From the NCBI GenBank assembly GCA_945952225.1, contig CAMFHP010000022.1:1-64000 (forward strand): a DNA stretch of 64,000 nt. Direction: 5' to 3'. Below, piece by piece: positions 48,191-59,340 of the stretch. The position numbers were made by a program, and so were the translations under genes. Numbering within the stretch: position 1 is the first letter of the stretch; each line of letters opens with the position of its first letter. The notes beneath the pieces are model-generated. The model did no database searches and was not told the DNA's origin. It saw only the letters and a list, made by a program, of their open reading frames with translations. This stretch comes from an uncultured Myxococcaceae bacterium (lineage in GTDB: Bacteria > Myxococcota_A > Polyangia > Polyangiales > Ga0077539).

Positions 48191-50061
<1,871 letters not shown>

Positions 50062-50441
50062 CCGCAGGCGCCGCGCTTCGATCCCCTCGTCGCCCGCATC
50101 GACGGCGGCATCCAGCGCTCGGCGAACGGTCGAATGTCCGTTGCACGGGGGAAGAACGAACGCTGAAACGCATCGAACAGCATGGGAGTGGTCGGCCCTC
50201 AGTGCGCGCGACGCTCCAACACGCCGCGCCGTGGAGCGCCGGTGGGGTCGCTCGCAGCCTCCGCCTACGGGGATCTACCTCGCGCCGAACGGTCGCTGAG
50301 TCAATCGCGCATCACCCTATGTTCGCGGGGTTTTCTGCGCGTCACGGTCGAGGTGTGGGAAATTCCCACGGGTCGTGGCGAGGTCGCATCGGGTGACGCA
50401 CGGCGCGCGGCGCTGCGTGGTAGCGTCGCGACGCGTTGGCG
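50062..50441. other. Divergent control region with 7-bp palindrome
   Basis: 380 bases between the hybrid kinase (minus) and the Ser/Thr kinase (plus). It holds the palindrome at 50355-50369 described separately. TTGACT on the minus strand (50299-50304) may be a -35 box for the histidine kinase operon, but no good -10 follows at the right distance. Short frames in it do not look coding. Confidence 0.5.
50355..50369. promoter_or_regulatory. Palindromic operator candidate
   Basis: GTGGGAAATTCCCAC: two perfect 7-base arms around a single A. It stands 73 bases before the kinase ATG in a divergent gap, a suitable place for a dimeric repressor or activator. The AT-rich centre stands out in this GC-rich DNA. 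Confidence 0.4.
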
Positions 50442-51506
50442 ATGGAGTCCGCGACCGCATCCGTCTGGCCGCCGGGCGCGCTCGTGGGAGGGCGCTACGC
50501 CGTCGTGCGCCGCATCACCGCGGGTGGCATGGGCGAGGTGTACGAAGGCCGCGACGTGAAGCGCGACCTGCCCGTGGCCCTCAAGCGCATGGTGCTCGAC
50601 GGCGGCGGGAGCGCGCTCGAACGGGCCCGCCGCGTGCGCGAGGCCACCGTGCGCATGGAGCGCGAGGCGATCCACACGTCGCGCCTCGGGCACCCGGGCA
50701 TCGTGAACGTGCTCGACCTCACCTACGACGCCGACGAGACCCCCGTCGTGGTGATGGAGCTCCTCGAAGGCCAGACCCTCGACGCGCTGCTCGCGTACAC
50801 GCCCCTCCCGCCGCGCGTGGCCGTCGACTGGATCGCGCAGGTGCTCGACGCGCTCGCCGTCGCGCACGCCCACGGCGTGGTGCACCGCGACCTCAAGCCC
50901 GCCAACCTCTTTCTCGTGCGCGACCCCGCGATGGCTACGGGCGTGCGGGTGAAGATCCTCGATTTTGGTGTGGCCCGCGTGGTGCGCAGCGACGCGCCCG
51001 AGGGAAGCGACGGCGACGACGCGAGCACCTCGGTCACCATGGCCAACGTGTTTCTCGGGTCGTTCGAGTACGCCTCGCCCGAGCAGTTCGACGGCGCGCA
51101 ACGGGTCACCGCGCGGAGCGACCTCTACGCCGTGGGTGTGATCCTCTACCGCGCGCTCACGGGGCTCCACCCGGCCCGCACGCGCGCCCTCAACGACCTC
51201 ATGCTCCGCACCCTCTTCGGCAACATCGAGCGCAGCCCCCGCGCCGTGGTGCCCGAGGTCTCCGAGGCCCTCGACGCCGTGGTGCAGCGCGCCCTCGCCC
51301 ACGGGCCCGCGCAGCGCTTCGAACGCGCCGAGCTCTTTCGCGACGCCCTCGTCGCCACCCTCGCCCCGCCCGCGATGACGGCCCCCACCACGCCGCCGCC
51401 ATCGCCCGCGCCGCAAGGCCCTCGACGCGCGACGTCCTTCGCGCTCGCCGCGGTCGCCGCCCTCGGATGGATCGCCGCCGCCGCGCTCTGGGCCCTCACG
51501 CGCTGA
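50442..51506 (+). CDS. Compact Ser/Thr protein kinase with C-terminal TM segment
   Basis: 354 residues. Glycine loop ITAGGMGEVYEG, Lys48 in VALKRM, HRDLKPAN (Asp150), KILDFGVARV and ASPEQF. A short Pro linker follows the domain (about 300-328), and a TM segment at about 333-351 ends in Arg, so the protein is a tail-anchored cytoplasmic kinase. ATG 50442 is used; a TTG six bases upstream is in frame. A zinc-ribbon protein and a lipoprotein gene follow on the same strand and are probably co-transcribed. Confidence 0.92.
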   Translation: MESATASVWPPGALVGGRYAVVRRITAGGMGEVYEGRDVKRDLPVALKRMVLDGGGSALERARRVREATVRMEREAIHTSRLGHPGIVNVLDLTYDADETPVVVMELLEGQTLDALLAYTPLPPRVAVDWIAQVLDALAVAHAHGVVHRDLKPANLFLVRDPAMATGVRVKILDFGVARVVRSDAPEGSDGDDASTSVTMANVFLGSFEYASPEQFDGAQRVTARSDLYAVGVILYRALTGLHPARTRALNDLMLRTLFGNIERSPRAVVPEVSEALDAVVQRALAHGPAQRFERAELFRDALVATLAPPAMTAPTTPPPSPAPQGPRRATSFALAAVAALGWIAAAALWALTR

Positions 51507-51555
51507 CGGCGAGGGTGTTGCTCGCGGGGCGCGGGCTGTGATTGAAGACCCGCTG

Positions 51556-52923
51556 ATGTCGCTCGAATGTGCCCACTGTGGAACGCGCTGCGACGACGGC
51601 ACGACGCGCTGCCCGAAGTGCCTGCGCACGACGCACCTGGTCTCCGTCGCCGACGCGCCCGCGAAGTCCGCGCCCGCCAGGGCCCGCTGGATCGCCGCCG
51701 CGTCGGTGCTCGCCCTCACCCTCGGCGGCGCGGCGATGTACCGCCAACGTCACGCGCCCCCCGAAGCGCCTCCCGTGCCCTCGAACGTCGCGCCCGCCGC
51801 GCACGACGCCCTCGCGCTCGACGGTGACGCCCTCGCGCCCCTCGTCGAACGCGCCCGCGCCGAACGCGATGAAGCCGCCCGCGCGCGTCTCGTGGCCGAC
51901 GAGGTGCACCGACGGAGGGCCGCCGCGCTCGTGACCGAAGGCGACGCCGTGCCCGCGCCGAGGCCCCTCTCGCAGCTCTGGCACGTGCTTCCCGCCGCGC
52001 AGGAGCGGGTGACCTCGCTCGACCTCGCGCGCCTCGTGGCCGCGGTGCTTCGGGCCGCGGGGAGCGAGGTGTCGGTGGCCGCGCGCACGGCGCCCGCGCG
52101 ACGCGACGAGCCCCTCGACGAGACGGGGCTCCTCGGCGCCTACGTGGTGACCGTGGGCGCCCACGTGGTCGAGGTGACCGAAGGGACGCTCACTGCGGCG
52201 ACGGCCGTTCCCCACACGCCCCTCGACGCGCGGAGGCTCGCGGGCGCGGTGTCGGCGCAGGCGGCCCTCGACGCGGCCTCGCAGCGCAACACCCGCGACC
52301 GCGCGGTGGAGTACGCCAACGCCGCCGTGGACGCGTGGCCCGACGGCGCGGCTCCCCTCGCGGCGCGCGCGGCCGTGTGGATGCGCGCGGGCTCGGCGGG
52401 TGGACTTCCCCTCGCGGTGCGCGACCTTCGCGCGGCCCTCGCGATGCGCGACGACGCGGCGCTGGAGCTTCGCCTCGCGCGCGCGCTGCTGCTCGCTGGA
52501 TCGGTCGCCGAAGCCGCGTACGCCGTCGAGCGCGCCACGCGCCTCGCGCCCGCGTGGGGATCGGGCGCCCTCGCCGCGTGGTCGATGCGTCGGGTGATGC
52601 AGTCGCTCGATGCGGGCGTCGCCGACCCCTGCGCGCTCCTCCGCGCGGCCCGCGCCCCGTGGACCGACAACGCCTACGCCCTCTGCGCGCCGGGCGTCGA
52701 CGCCACGACCCGCAACGCCGCCGCGCGACGGATGCTCGAAGCGTCGCGCGACCCGCTGCGCGTGGCCTTCGCCGCGGCCGCCCTCGGCGACGAGGTCTCG
52801 GCGACGCTGCGCGCGAAGGTCTCCGCCGACGACGTGCGCGAGACCTCGATGTGGCTCGTGCTCCTCGACCGCGGCGACCTCGTGCCCGCGCTCCAGGGAC
52901 GCGCCGACGGTGGCGCCCCGTGA
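51556..52923 (+). CDS. Zinc-ribbon, single-TM protein with helical repeat region
   Basis: 455 residues, unrecognised. An N-terminal zinc ribbon (Cys5, Cys8, Cys19, Cys22 in ECAHCGTRC...RCPKC) precedes a TM segment at about 43-62. The large C-terminal part contains Ala-rich paired helices such as RDRAVEYANAAVDAWPDGAA and LRLARALLLAGSVAEAAYAV that look like TPR-type repeats. By topology the zinc ribbon is cytoplasmic and the repeats are periplasmic. It may receive signals from the kinase upstream. A GTG at 51538 in frame is an alternative start. Confidence 0.65.
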   Translation: MSLECAHCGTRCDDGTTRCPKCLRTTHLVSVADAPAKSAPARARWIAAASVLALTLGGAAMYRQRHAPPEAPPVPSNVAPAAHDALALDGDALAPLVERARAERDEAARARLVADEVHRRRAAALVTEGDAVPAPRPLSQLWHVLPAAQERVTSLDLARLVAAVLRAAGSEVSVAARTAPARRDEPLDETGLLGAYVVTVGAHVVEVTEGTLTAATAVPHTPLDARRLAGAVSAQAALDAASQRNTRDRAVEYANAAVDAWPDGAAPLAARAAVWMRAGSAGGLPLAVRDLRAALAMRDDAALELRLARALLLAGSVAEAAYAVERATRLAPAWGSGALAAWSMRRVMQSLDAGVADPCALLRAARAPWTDNAYALCAPGVDATTRNAAARRMLEASRDPLRVAFAAAALGDEVSATLRAKVSADDVRETSMWLVLLDRGDLVPALQGRADGGAP

Positions 52924-53312
52924 ACCGTCTCTACGTCACGCTCACAGCCCTCGCGCTCACCGCCTGCGACCGCAACACACCGGCCCCGGTGACCACGCCG
53001 CGCGCGGCCCTCGACCAGCTCCTGCGATGCACCTTCGACGGCCTCCGCGGAGACCCCACGCCCTCACGACTGGAGGGCGCGATGCGCCACGCGCTCCACG
53101 CCACACGCGGACGCTTCGCGACGCGGGCGGGCATCTGCGAGAGCGCCCTCGACACGCCGGGCGGACGGCACCCGTGCCTCGCGGGGCTCCGCACGCGCTG
53201 GTCGTCGATGCTGGTGGTGGTGCAGCGGCCGACGCCCGACGCCATCGACGACGACGTGGCCGTGCGCCGCGTGGGCGAGGCGTACACCGACGCGCAGCGC
53301 AACTGCCCGTAG
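52920..53312 (+). CDS. Small lipoprotein of unknown function
   Basis: 130 residues from GTG 52920. The signal ends LALTAC (Cys16). The mature part holds four further Cys and no recognised domain. Its start overlaps the stop of the zinc-ribbon gene (GTGA), so the two are translationally coupled. It is the last gene of the kinase / zinc-ribbon / lipoprotein operon and is followed by the 26-base repeats. Confidence 0.65.
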   Translation: MNRLYVTLTALALTACDRNTPAPVTTPRAALDQLLRCTFDGLRGDPTPSRLEGAMRHALHATRGRFATRAGICESALDTPGGRHPCLAGLRTRWSSMLVVVQRPTPDAIDDDVAVRRVGEAYTDAQRNCP

Positions 53313-53316
53313 CGGT

Positions 53317-53381
53317 GTGACAGGCAACGTCACCACGTCACGGTGACAGGCAACGTCACCGCGTCACGATGACAGACAACG

Positions 53382-53394
<13 letters not shown>
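53317..53394. repeat. Array of three 26-base palindromic repeats
   Basis: Three adjacent 26-base units at 53317-53342, 53343-53368 and 53369-53394. Units 1 and 2 differ at one base; unit 3 matches at about 21 of 26 and runs into the last codons and stop of rpiB. Each contains gtgac...gtcac arms; GGTGAC-aggcaac-GTCACC (53342-53360) is a perfect 6-bp stem with a 7-base loop. It lies between convergent genes and could form bidirectional terminator-like structures or be a REP-type element. Confidence 0.8.
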
Positions 53395-53804
<410 letters not shown>

Positions 53805-53842
53805 CGGCGTCTCCGTGAGGTGCGTTCGTGAGCGGCGGACGG

Positions 53843-55084
53843 TCACCCGTGACGCGCGAGCGCGAGGGTCACGTTGGTGCCGCCGAAGCCGAAGGAGTTG
53901 GTGAGCGCCACGTCGACCGCCGCGCGCCGCGCCCGATGGGGCACGTAGTCGAGGTCGCACGCGGGGTCGGGATCATCGAGGTTGATCGTCGGCGGCAGCG
54001 TCTCGTGGTGCAGCGCCAGCGCCGTGAACGCCGCTTCGACGCCGCCCGCGGCCCCGAGCAGATGGCCCGTCATGCTCTTCGTCGAGCTCACGGCGAGGCG
54101 GTGCGCGTGGGCGCCGAACACCGCGCGAATGGCCCGCGTCTCCTGCACGTCTCCCTGCGGGGTGCTCGTGCCGTGGGCGTTGATGTACCCCACGCGCGCC
54201 GGATCGATCGCGCCGTCGCGCAGGGCCTCGGCCATCGCGCGCTGCGCCCCTTCGCCCTCGGGCGCGGGCTGCGTGACGTGGTGCGCGTCGTCGGTGGCGC
54301 CGTAGCCCACGACCTCGGCCCAGATGCGCGCGCCGCGGGCCAGCGCGTGGTCGCGCGCTTCGAGCACGAGAATGCCCGCGCCCTCGCCCATCACGAAGCC
54401 GTCACGGCCGCGGTCCCACGGGCGGCTCGCGCGCAGGGGCTCGTCGTTGCGGGTCGAGAGGGCGAGCATGGCGTTGAAGCCCGCGACCCCGAGGGGTGTG
54501 ATGGCCGCCTCGGCGCCGCCCGCGAGCATCACGTCGGACGCGCCGCGCTGCACGAGCCGAAAGGCCTCGCCCACGGCGTGCGCGCCCGACGCGCACGCGC
54601 TGGTGGTGCAGTAGTTGATGCCGCGGAGCCCGAGGCGCATCGCGACCTGCCCCGCGGCCATGTTCGAGATCGCCGCGGGCACGAAGTACGGCGACACGCG
54701 GTTGGGACCTTTTTCGAGCAGCGTGCGGTGGTGACGCTCGATGGTGTCGAGGCCGCCGATGCCCACGCCCACGATGGCGCCGATGTGATTGCGCACGGAC
54801 TCGGGGAGGTCGTCGGCGAGGCCCGCGTCGCGCCAGGCCATCACCGCGGCGGCCACGGCGAACTGGCTGTAGCGATCGAGCTCCTTGAGCTTGCGGTGGG
54901 CGACGAAGGGCTCCGCGGAGAAGCCCTTCACCTCGGCGGCGAAGCGCGTGCGGTACGCCGTGGCGTCGAAGAGGGTGATGGGGCCGACGCCGCTCTGCGC
55001 GTCGACGAGCGCGGTCCACGAGGCATCGAGGGAGGGCCCGAGGGGCGTGACGAGCCCGAGGCCGGTGACGACGACGCGGCGCAT
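53843..55084 (-). CDS. fabF: 3-oxoacyl-[acyl-carrier-protein] synthase II
   Basis: A 413-residue condensing enzyme of fatty-acid elongation. The Cys-His-His triad is visible: Cys164 in TTSACASG, His304 in [11 protein letters not shown] and His341 in [12 protein letters not shown]. The C-terminal NSFGFGGTN is the usual glycine loop. It elongates acyl-ACP with malonyl-ACP in the cytoplasm. It starts 17 bases after acpP. Confidence 0.96.
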   Translation of the reverse strand: MRRVVVTGLGLVTPLGPSLDASWTALVDAQSGVGPITLFDATAYRTRFAAEVKGFSAEPFVAHRKLKELDRYSQFAVAAAVMAWRDAGLADDLPESVRNHIGAIVGVGIGGLDTIERHHRTLLEKGPNRVSPYFVPAAISNMAAGQVAMRLGLRGINYCTTSACASGAHAVGEAFRLVQRGASDVMLAGGAEAAITPLGVAGFNAMLALSTRNDEPLRASRPWDRGRDGFVMGEGAGILVLEARDHALARGARIWAEVVGYGATDDAHHVTQPAPEGEGAQRAMAEALRDGAIDPARVGYINAHGTSTPQGDVQETRAIRAVFGAHAHRLAVSSTKSMTGHLLGAAGGVEAAFTALALHHETLPPTINLDDPDPACDLDYVPHRARRAAVDVALTNSFGFGGTNVTLALARHG

Positions 55085-55101
55085 GCGTGCGGCCCCTGCG
55101 C

Positions 55102-55350
55102 TCAGCCGTTGCCCCGCGGAAGGTGCGACGAGATGAAGTCCACCGCGTCCTGCACCGTGCGGATGCGCTCGGTCTCGCTGTCGGGGATGTCGAGGTCGAA
55201 CTCCTCTTCGAACGCGAGCACGAGTTCGACGATGGCGAGCGAGTCGGCGCCGAGGTCTTCGATGAACGCGGCCTCCGACTTCACCTTGTCGAGGTCGATT
55301 TCGAGGTGCTTCGCGATGATGGCCCGCACTCTCTGCTCGGTGTCACTCAT
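55102..55350 (-). CDS. acpP: Acyl carrier protein
   Basis: 82 residues. [20 protein letters not shown] contains Ser37, the site for the phosphopantetheine arm. Helix II continues as [10 protein letters not shown], as in standard AcpP. It carries growing acyl chains between FabD, FabG and FabF, all encoded beside it. ATG 55350 is chosen over GTG 55356. Confidence 0.96.
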   Translation of the reverse strand: MSDTEQRVRAIIAKHLEIDLDKVKSEAAFIEDLGADSLAIVELVLAFEEEFDLDIPDSETERIRTVQDAVDFISSHLPRGNG

Positions 55351-55435
55351 GGTCACTTCACCGTCACGGCTGTGAAGCCGCGCCCCTGCGCGGCGATGGG
55401 TACGAAACGGCGGCGGGTCTTACAACCGTCGCGGG

Positions 55436-56182
55436 TCACACGTAAAGCCCGCCGTTCACGTTGAGCACCTGGCCCGTGACGTACCCCGCCTCGTTTGACG
55501 CGAGGTAGAGCGCCGCCGCGGCCACGTCTTCCGCGGATCCGAGGCGACCGAGCGGAACCCCTTCGAGGATCTTGGAACGCATCGCGTCAGGGAGCGCCGC
55601 GGTCATGTCGGTGTCGATGAAGCCCGGCGCGATCACGTTCGCCGTGATGTTCCGCGAGGCGTACTCACGCGCGATGGAGCGCGCCGCGCCTTCGAGTGCC
55701 GCCTTGCTCGCCGCGTACGCCGTCTGCCCCACGTTGCCGGTCTGTCCCACGACGCTCGACACCGCGAGGAAGCGCCCCCACTTCGCCTTCATCATCAAGC
55801 GCACCGAGGCGCGCGCGAGGTAGAGCGCGCCGTTCACGTTCGTCGCGAAGGTGCGCGCGAGGTCGTCGTCCTTCATGCGCAGCAGGAGCCCGTCGACCGC
55901 GATGCCCGCGTTGGCCACCGCGATGTGCAGCCCGCCGCGCCGCGCCGCGAGCCCGTCGACGGCCTCGGTCACCGCCGCGCTGTCGCTCACGTCGAAGGGC
56001 AGCAGCTCTCCGTCGCCACCCGCGGCGCGCATCGCCGCGAGGGTCTCTTCTGCGGCCTGCGCGTTGCGCGCGTAGTTCACCCCGACCCACGCGCCCTGCC
56101 GCGCGAGCGTCACGGCGATCGCGCGCCCGATGCCCCGCGAGGCCCCCGTCACGATCGCCACGCGTCCCTGGAGGTCGAACAT
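55436..56182 (-). CDS. fabG: 3-oxoacyl-[acyl-carrier-protein] reductase
   Basis: A 248-residue short-chain dehydrogenase. VTGASRGIGRAIA binds NADPH; the catalytic set is Ser143, Tyr156 and Lys160 (YAASK); VANAGI and PGFIDTDMT are conserved FabG blocks. It reduces 3-oxoacyl-ACP. Its ATG overlaps the fabD stop by one base (TGATG), so the two are coupled. Confidence 0.95.
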   Translation of the reverse strand: MFDLQGRVAIVTGASRGIGRAIAVTLARQGAWVGVNYARNAQAAEETLAAMRAAGGDGELLPFDVSDSAAVTEAVDGLAARRGGLHIAVANAGIAVDGLLLRMKDDDLARTFATNVNGALYLARASVRLMMKAKWGRFLAVSSVVGQTGNVGQTAYAASKAALEGAARSIAREYASRNITANVIAPGFIDTDMTAALPDAMRSKILEGVPLGRLGSAEDVAAAALYLASNEAGYVTGQVLNVNGGLYV

Positions 56183-57147
56183 CACACGGCTCCCTTCTCG
56201 CGCATCGAGGCCACCGCGGCGTCGAGGCTCGCGGGGTCGCTCACGTTCCACAGATGCGCGCCCTTGTGGATGCGCTTGATGAGCCCGGTGAGCACACGCC
56301 CCGGACCGATCTCGACGAAGCCCTCGACCCCGTCGGCCACCATCGCGCGCACGCACTCGGCCCAGCGAACCGCGCCGGCCACCTGGGCCACGAGGAGTTC
56401 CTTCGCGCGCGCCGCGTCGGTGTTGGGACGCGCGTCGACGTTGGCCACCACGGGCGCTTCGAACGCTCCGAAGTGCACCGCGTCGAGGGCCTCGCGGAGC
56501 CTTCCCGCCGCGGGCTCCATCAGCGCGCAGTGGAAGGGCGCGCTCACCTTGAGCGCCATCGCCTTGCCGCGCCGCGCGTCGGCCAGCGCGCTCACGTGCG
56601 CCACGGCGTCGGCGTGACCGGCCACCACCACCTGGCCCGGCGCGTTGAAGTTCGCGGGCTGCACCACGCGCCCCGGCAGCGCGGCCATGGTCTCGTCGCA
56701 GAGCGAGGCCACCACCGCGTCGTCGAGCATGAGGATCGCGGCCATGCTCCCCTCGCCGGGCCGCACGGCGTCTTGCATCGCGGCGCCGCGCAGTCGCAGC
56801 AGACGCACCGCGGTGCTCACGTCGAGGGCGCCCGCGGCCACGAGGGCGGAGTACTCGCCGAGCGAGTGTCCCGCGTACATGGCAGGGCGCAGCGAGGGCA
56901 GCGCGTCGCGCAGCGCGGCGAGGCACGCGAGGCTCACCGAGAGGATCGCGGGCTGCGTGTTGGCGGTGAGGGTGAGGGCCTCGGCGGGGCCTTCGAAACA
57001 GAGCTGCGAGAGGGCGACGGGATCGCCCGGGAGCGACGCGTCGGCGGCGTCGAAGACCGCGCGCGACGACGGGAACGTGGCGGCCATCGCGCGCCCCATG
57101 CCCACCTCCTGCGCGCCCTGACCGGGAAAGACGAACGCGACCTTCAT
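56182..57147 (-). CDS. fabD: Malonyl-CoA:ACP transacylase
   Basis: 321 residues. FVFPGQGAQEVGMG at the N-terminus, AGHSLGEYSAL with the active-site Ser95, SAPFHCALM with His206 and EIGPGRVLTGL are the family motifs. It loads malonyl groups on AcpP. The 210-base gap before it, towards rpmF, is where plsX and fabH are found in many bacteria. Confidence 0.96.
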   Translation of the reverse strand: MKVAFVFPGQGAQEVGMGRAMAATFPSSRAVFDAADASLPGDPVALSQLCFEGPAEALTLTANTQPAILSVSLACLAALRDALPSLRPAMYAGHSLGEYSALVAAGALDVSTAVRLLRLRGAAMQDAVRPGEGSMAAILMLDDAVVASLCDETMAALPGRVVQPANFNAPGQVVVAGHADAVAHVSALADARRGKAMALKVSAPFHCALMEPAAGRLREALDAVHFGAFEAPVVANVDARPNTDAARAKELLVAQVAGAVRWAECVRAMVADGVEGFVEIGPGRVLTGLIKRIHKGAHLWNVSDPASLDAAVASMREKGAV

Positions 57148-57357
57148 GGCGATCTCTACCGCTGCGGTGTGTGGATGAACCGTCGTGGGGTCTCGCAGCG
57201 CAGCGCAGACGGAGGCGGCAGATACGCGACGGCGCCAGTCGCCCGCACCGTCAGAGCCCGTCGAGCCTCTCGCAGCGGGGTGCGAGCGTCGTGGGAACGG
57301 TGCGTGCGGCTGACGCCGTACGGTGCGGCCGCGCGTGCGGCTGCGGCTGCGAGCGGA

Positions 57358-57555
57358 TCAGGCCTGCGACTCGGCGGCAGGCTTCTCGATGACCTGCACC
57401 TCGCCGTAGAACCCGCAGGCCTCGCACACGCGGTGCGGCTGCTTGTTCTCGCCGCACTGCGCGCAGCGCGAGATCGCGGGCACGTTGATGCGGTCGTGGT
57501 TGGCGCGACGCATGTCGCGCTTGGAACGAGAGGTACGCCTCTTCGGTACGGCCAT
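57358..57555 (-). CDS. rpmF: 50S ribosomal protein L32
   Basis: 65 residues. [19 protein letters not shown] is the standard L32 start. Cys31, Cys34, Cys44 and Cys47 form the zinc site (the C+ form). AAGGAG stands 10 bases before the ATG and overlaps the end of the YceD-like gene. The C-terminus is slightly longer than usual. Confidence 0.96.
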   Translation of the reverse strand: MAVPKRRTSRSKRDMRRANHDRINVPAISRCAQCGENKQPHRVCEACGFYGEVQVIEKPAAESQA

Positions 57556-57562
57556 TGGGGTG

Positions 57563-58102
57563 CTACTCCTTCTTTGCGAGCTTCATGAGGGGCGCGAGGC
57601 GAGGGTCGATCTCGCGTACGGTGCCCCCATTGACGGGGACGGTCGGAGACAACGGCCTCGGGCAGTCGCCCTCATGCCGGGGGTGCACGGGCGCAGCCAG
57701 CAGGATCTGCTCGCGGAGCCAGTGAGAAAGGTCGATCGTGTCGTCGGTGTACACGTCGGCGTCGAGCTCATCGGCCGTGAGCTCGACCTCCTCGTGCGGG
57801 CGATGCGCGCGCTGCGAGGCCGCAGGCGAGAGCACCAGGGTGAACTCGTCGTCGGCCGTGAGCGCCACCTCGTCGAGGCACGCCACACACTCGGCCGTCA
57901 GCGCGATGTGCACCGAGCCCGAGAGGATCACGTCCTTGTCGCTGAGATCGAGGCGCACGCGGGCCTTCGAAGCGGCCCCCGGCGTCGCGCGCATCGTCGC
58001 GTCGGCGAGCACCGCGCCCAGCCACGCGGCGTCGAGCGGGAGCTCCAGGGAGAGGCCCTCTTCGGGGATCGTCTCGATACGGATGGACGGAGGCACAGTC
58101 AT
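57563..58102 (-). CDS. YceD/DUF177 family protein
   Basis: 179 residues. [20 protein letters not shown] (with the CxxC pair) and the C-terminal [29 protein letters not shown] match DUF177/YceD, which almost always precedes rpmF. The family is linked to 23S rRNA accumulation. ATG 58102 is chosen over an upstream TTG. A strong promoter lies 51 bases upstream, and rpmF follows after 7 bases. Confidence 0.9.
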   Translation of the reverse strand: MTVPPSIRIETIPEEGLSLELPLDAAWLGAVLADATMRATPGAASKARVRLDLSDKDVILSGSVHIALTAECVACLDEVALTADDEFTLVLSPAASQRAHRPHEEVELTADELDADVYTDDTIDLSHWLREQILLAAPVHPRHEGDCPRPLSPTVPVNGGTVREIDPRLAPLMKLAKKE

Positions 58103-58152
58103 GCGGGGTACTGCAAACGGCAACGAAACGGTTGGGCGTAAACGGGCGGCGG

Positions 58153-58181
58153 AGACTAGGTAGGGCGATCTTTTCTGTCAA
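58153..58181 (-). promoter_or_regulatory. Sigma70-like promoter of the yceD-rpmF-fab operon
   Basis: Minus strand: perfect TTGACA (58181-58176), 17-base spacer, TAGTCT (58158-58153). Transcript start near 58146 gives a leader of about 44 bases before the YceD-like ATG. Confidence 0.6.
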
Positions 58182-58265
58182 GACGCCCGTCGAGCTTTCG
58201 CCGGGGGCGCGCGATTGTTCTTCCGTTGCGGGTCTCGCAGGGCGCGGTCTATGAGTGTTCGCACC

Positions 58266-59330
58266 ATGCGCTCACTCGTCGCTCCGGCCCTCGGCCTGAC
58301 GTGCTTCGCCCTGGGTCTCACGGCCTTCGCCGATCCGCCGACGACCCCCGCCCTAGACCCGCTGCCCGTGCACACCGCGACGACGCGCATCGTCGCCAAC
58401 TCGCTCCCCCCCGCCGACCGCCTGCGCCTCGCCGACGCCGTGGCCCAGGTGCTCATCGAGCTCCACGTGCCCGAGGTGCGCACCGCCACCGCGACCCGCA
58501 ACAACCTGCAGGAGCTCGGCGGCCCCGGGAACTCGTGTGACACCGCGAACTGCGCGAACCAGGTCTTCGGCCCGCTTCACGGTCGCGCCGTGGTGATGGT
58601 GCACCAGGCCCGCACGCGCGGACGGGCCACCCTCGACATCGAGCTCATCAACCTCCGCGGCGAATCCGTGGCCCACGAGCACAGCGAAGAGGCCATCAAC
58701 TCCTGGGACGACGCCGTCGAGTTCGCGCGCCTCGCCACGCGCCACCTCGTCGAACACGTGCGCGCCGACGAGCGCAACCGCAGCCTCCTGAGCGCGCCGA
58801 CGCCCGCCGTCGTCACGCCCCCGCCGAACAACGGCAACAACGGCAACAACAACAACGGCAACAACAACGGCGGCAACAACAACAACGGCAGCGGCGCACA
58901 GCAGGTGGTGGTGACGCCGCCGATGGTGCTCGTGCCCGAGATGCGCTCGTCGCCGCGCTGGTGGGAGGTGGGCCTCGGCGGCGCGCTGATCGCGGGCGGC
59001 GTGACGCTCGCGACGATCGGCGTGGCCAACCTGGTGCTCCACGACACGATCGAGAGCACGTCGGGCAACACCGAGACCGTGCGCTGCGCGGTGGGCGCCG
59101 ACTTCGATGGACGCAACTGCACGGGCCTCGGGGTCATCACGCCCACGCTGCTCGTGACCGGCGCGCTGGCCCTCGGCGCGGGGGTGTACTTCACCGTGCA
59201 CGGCGCCCGCGCGCGCAGCGAGACCATGGTGCTCCGCCCTGCGCCCACGACAACGGGTCCGCGGGTGCTCAACGTGAGCGCGTCGCCGCTCGCACAGGGC
59301 GCGGCGCTCTCGCTCTCGGGCACGTTCTGA
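58266..59330 (+). CDS. Exported protein with Asn/Gly linker and two TM segments
   Basis: 354 residues, unrecognised. A signal peptide (1-22, ending AFA) is followed by a domain of about 150 residues with AVAQVLIELHVPEVRTATAT, a Cys pair and RGRATLDIELINLRGE, resembling the TolB/LpoB-like domain of many myxobacterial exported proteins. A linker of Asn and Gly repeats (about 196-217) leads to two hydrophobic helices near the C-terminus (about 238-260 and 292-315), joined by a loop with two Cys. ATG 58251 is an alternative start. Confidence 0.6.
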   Translation: MRSLVAPALGLTCFALGLTAFADPPTTPALDPLPVHTATTRIVANSLPPADRLRLADAVAQVLIELHVPEVRTATATRNNLQELGGPGNSCDTANCANQVFGPLHGRAVVMVHQARTRGRATLDIELINLRGESVAHEHSEEAINSWDDAVEFARLATRHLVEHVRADERNRSLLSAPTPAVVTPPPNNGNNGNNNNGNNNGGNNNNGSGAQQVVVTPPMVLVPEMRSSPRWWEVGLGGALIAGGVTLATIGVANLVLHDTIESTSGNTETVRCAVGADFDGRNCTGLGVITPTLLVTGALALGAGVYFTVHGARARSETMVLRPAPTTTGPRVLNVSASPLAQGAALSLSGTF

Positions 59331-59340
59331 GCGGCGCGCC

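Noticed and set aside
51538-51555. GTG 51538 as start of the zinc-ribbon protein
   Set aside because: ATG 51556 begins directly at the zinc ribbon; the six extra residues add nothing and there is no clear ribosome binding site for GTG.
57148-57357. Remnant of plsX or fabH between rpmF and fabD
   Set aside because: The short frames there show no PlsX or FabH motifs; nothing suggests a decayed gene.
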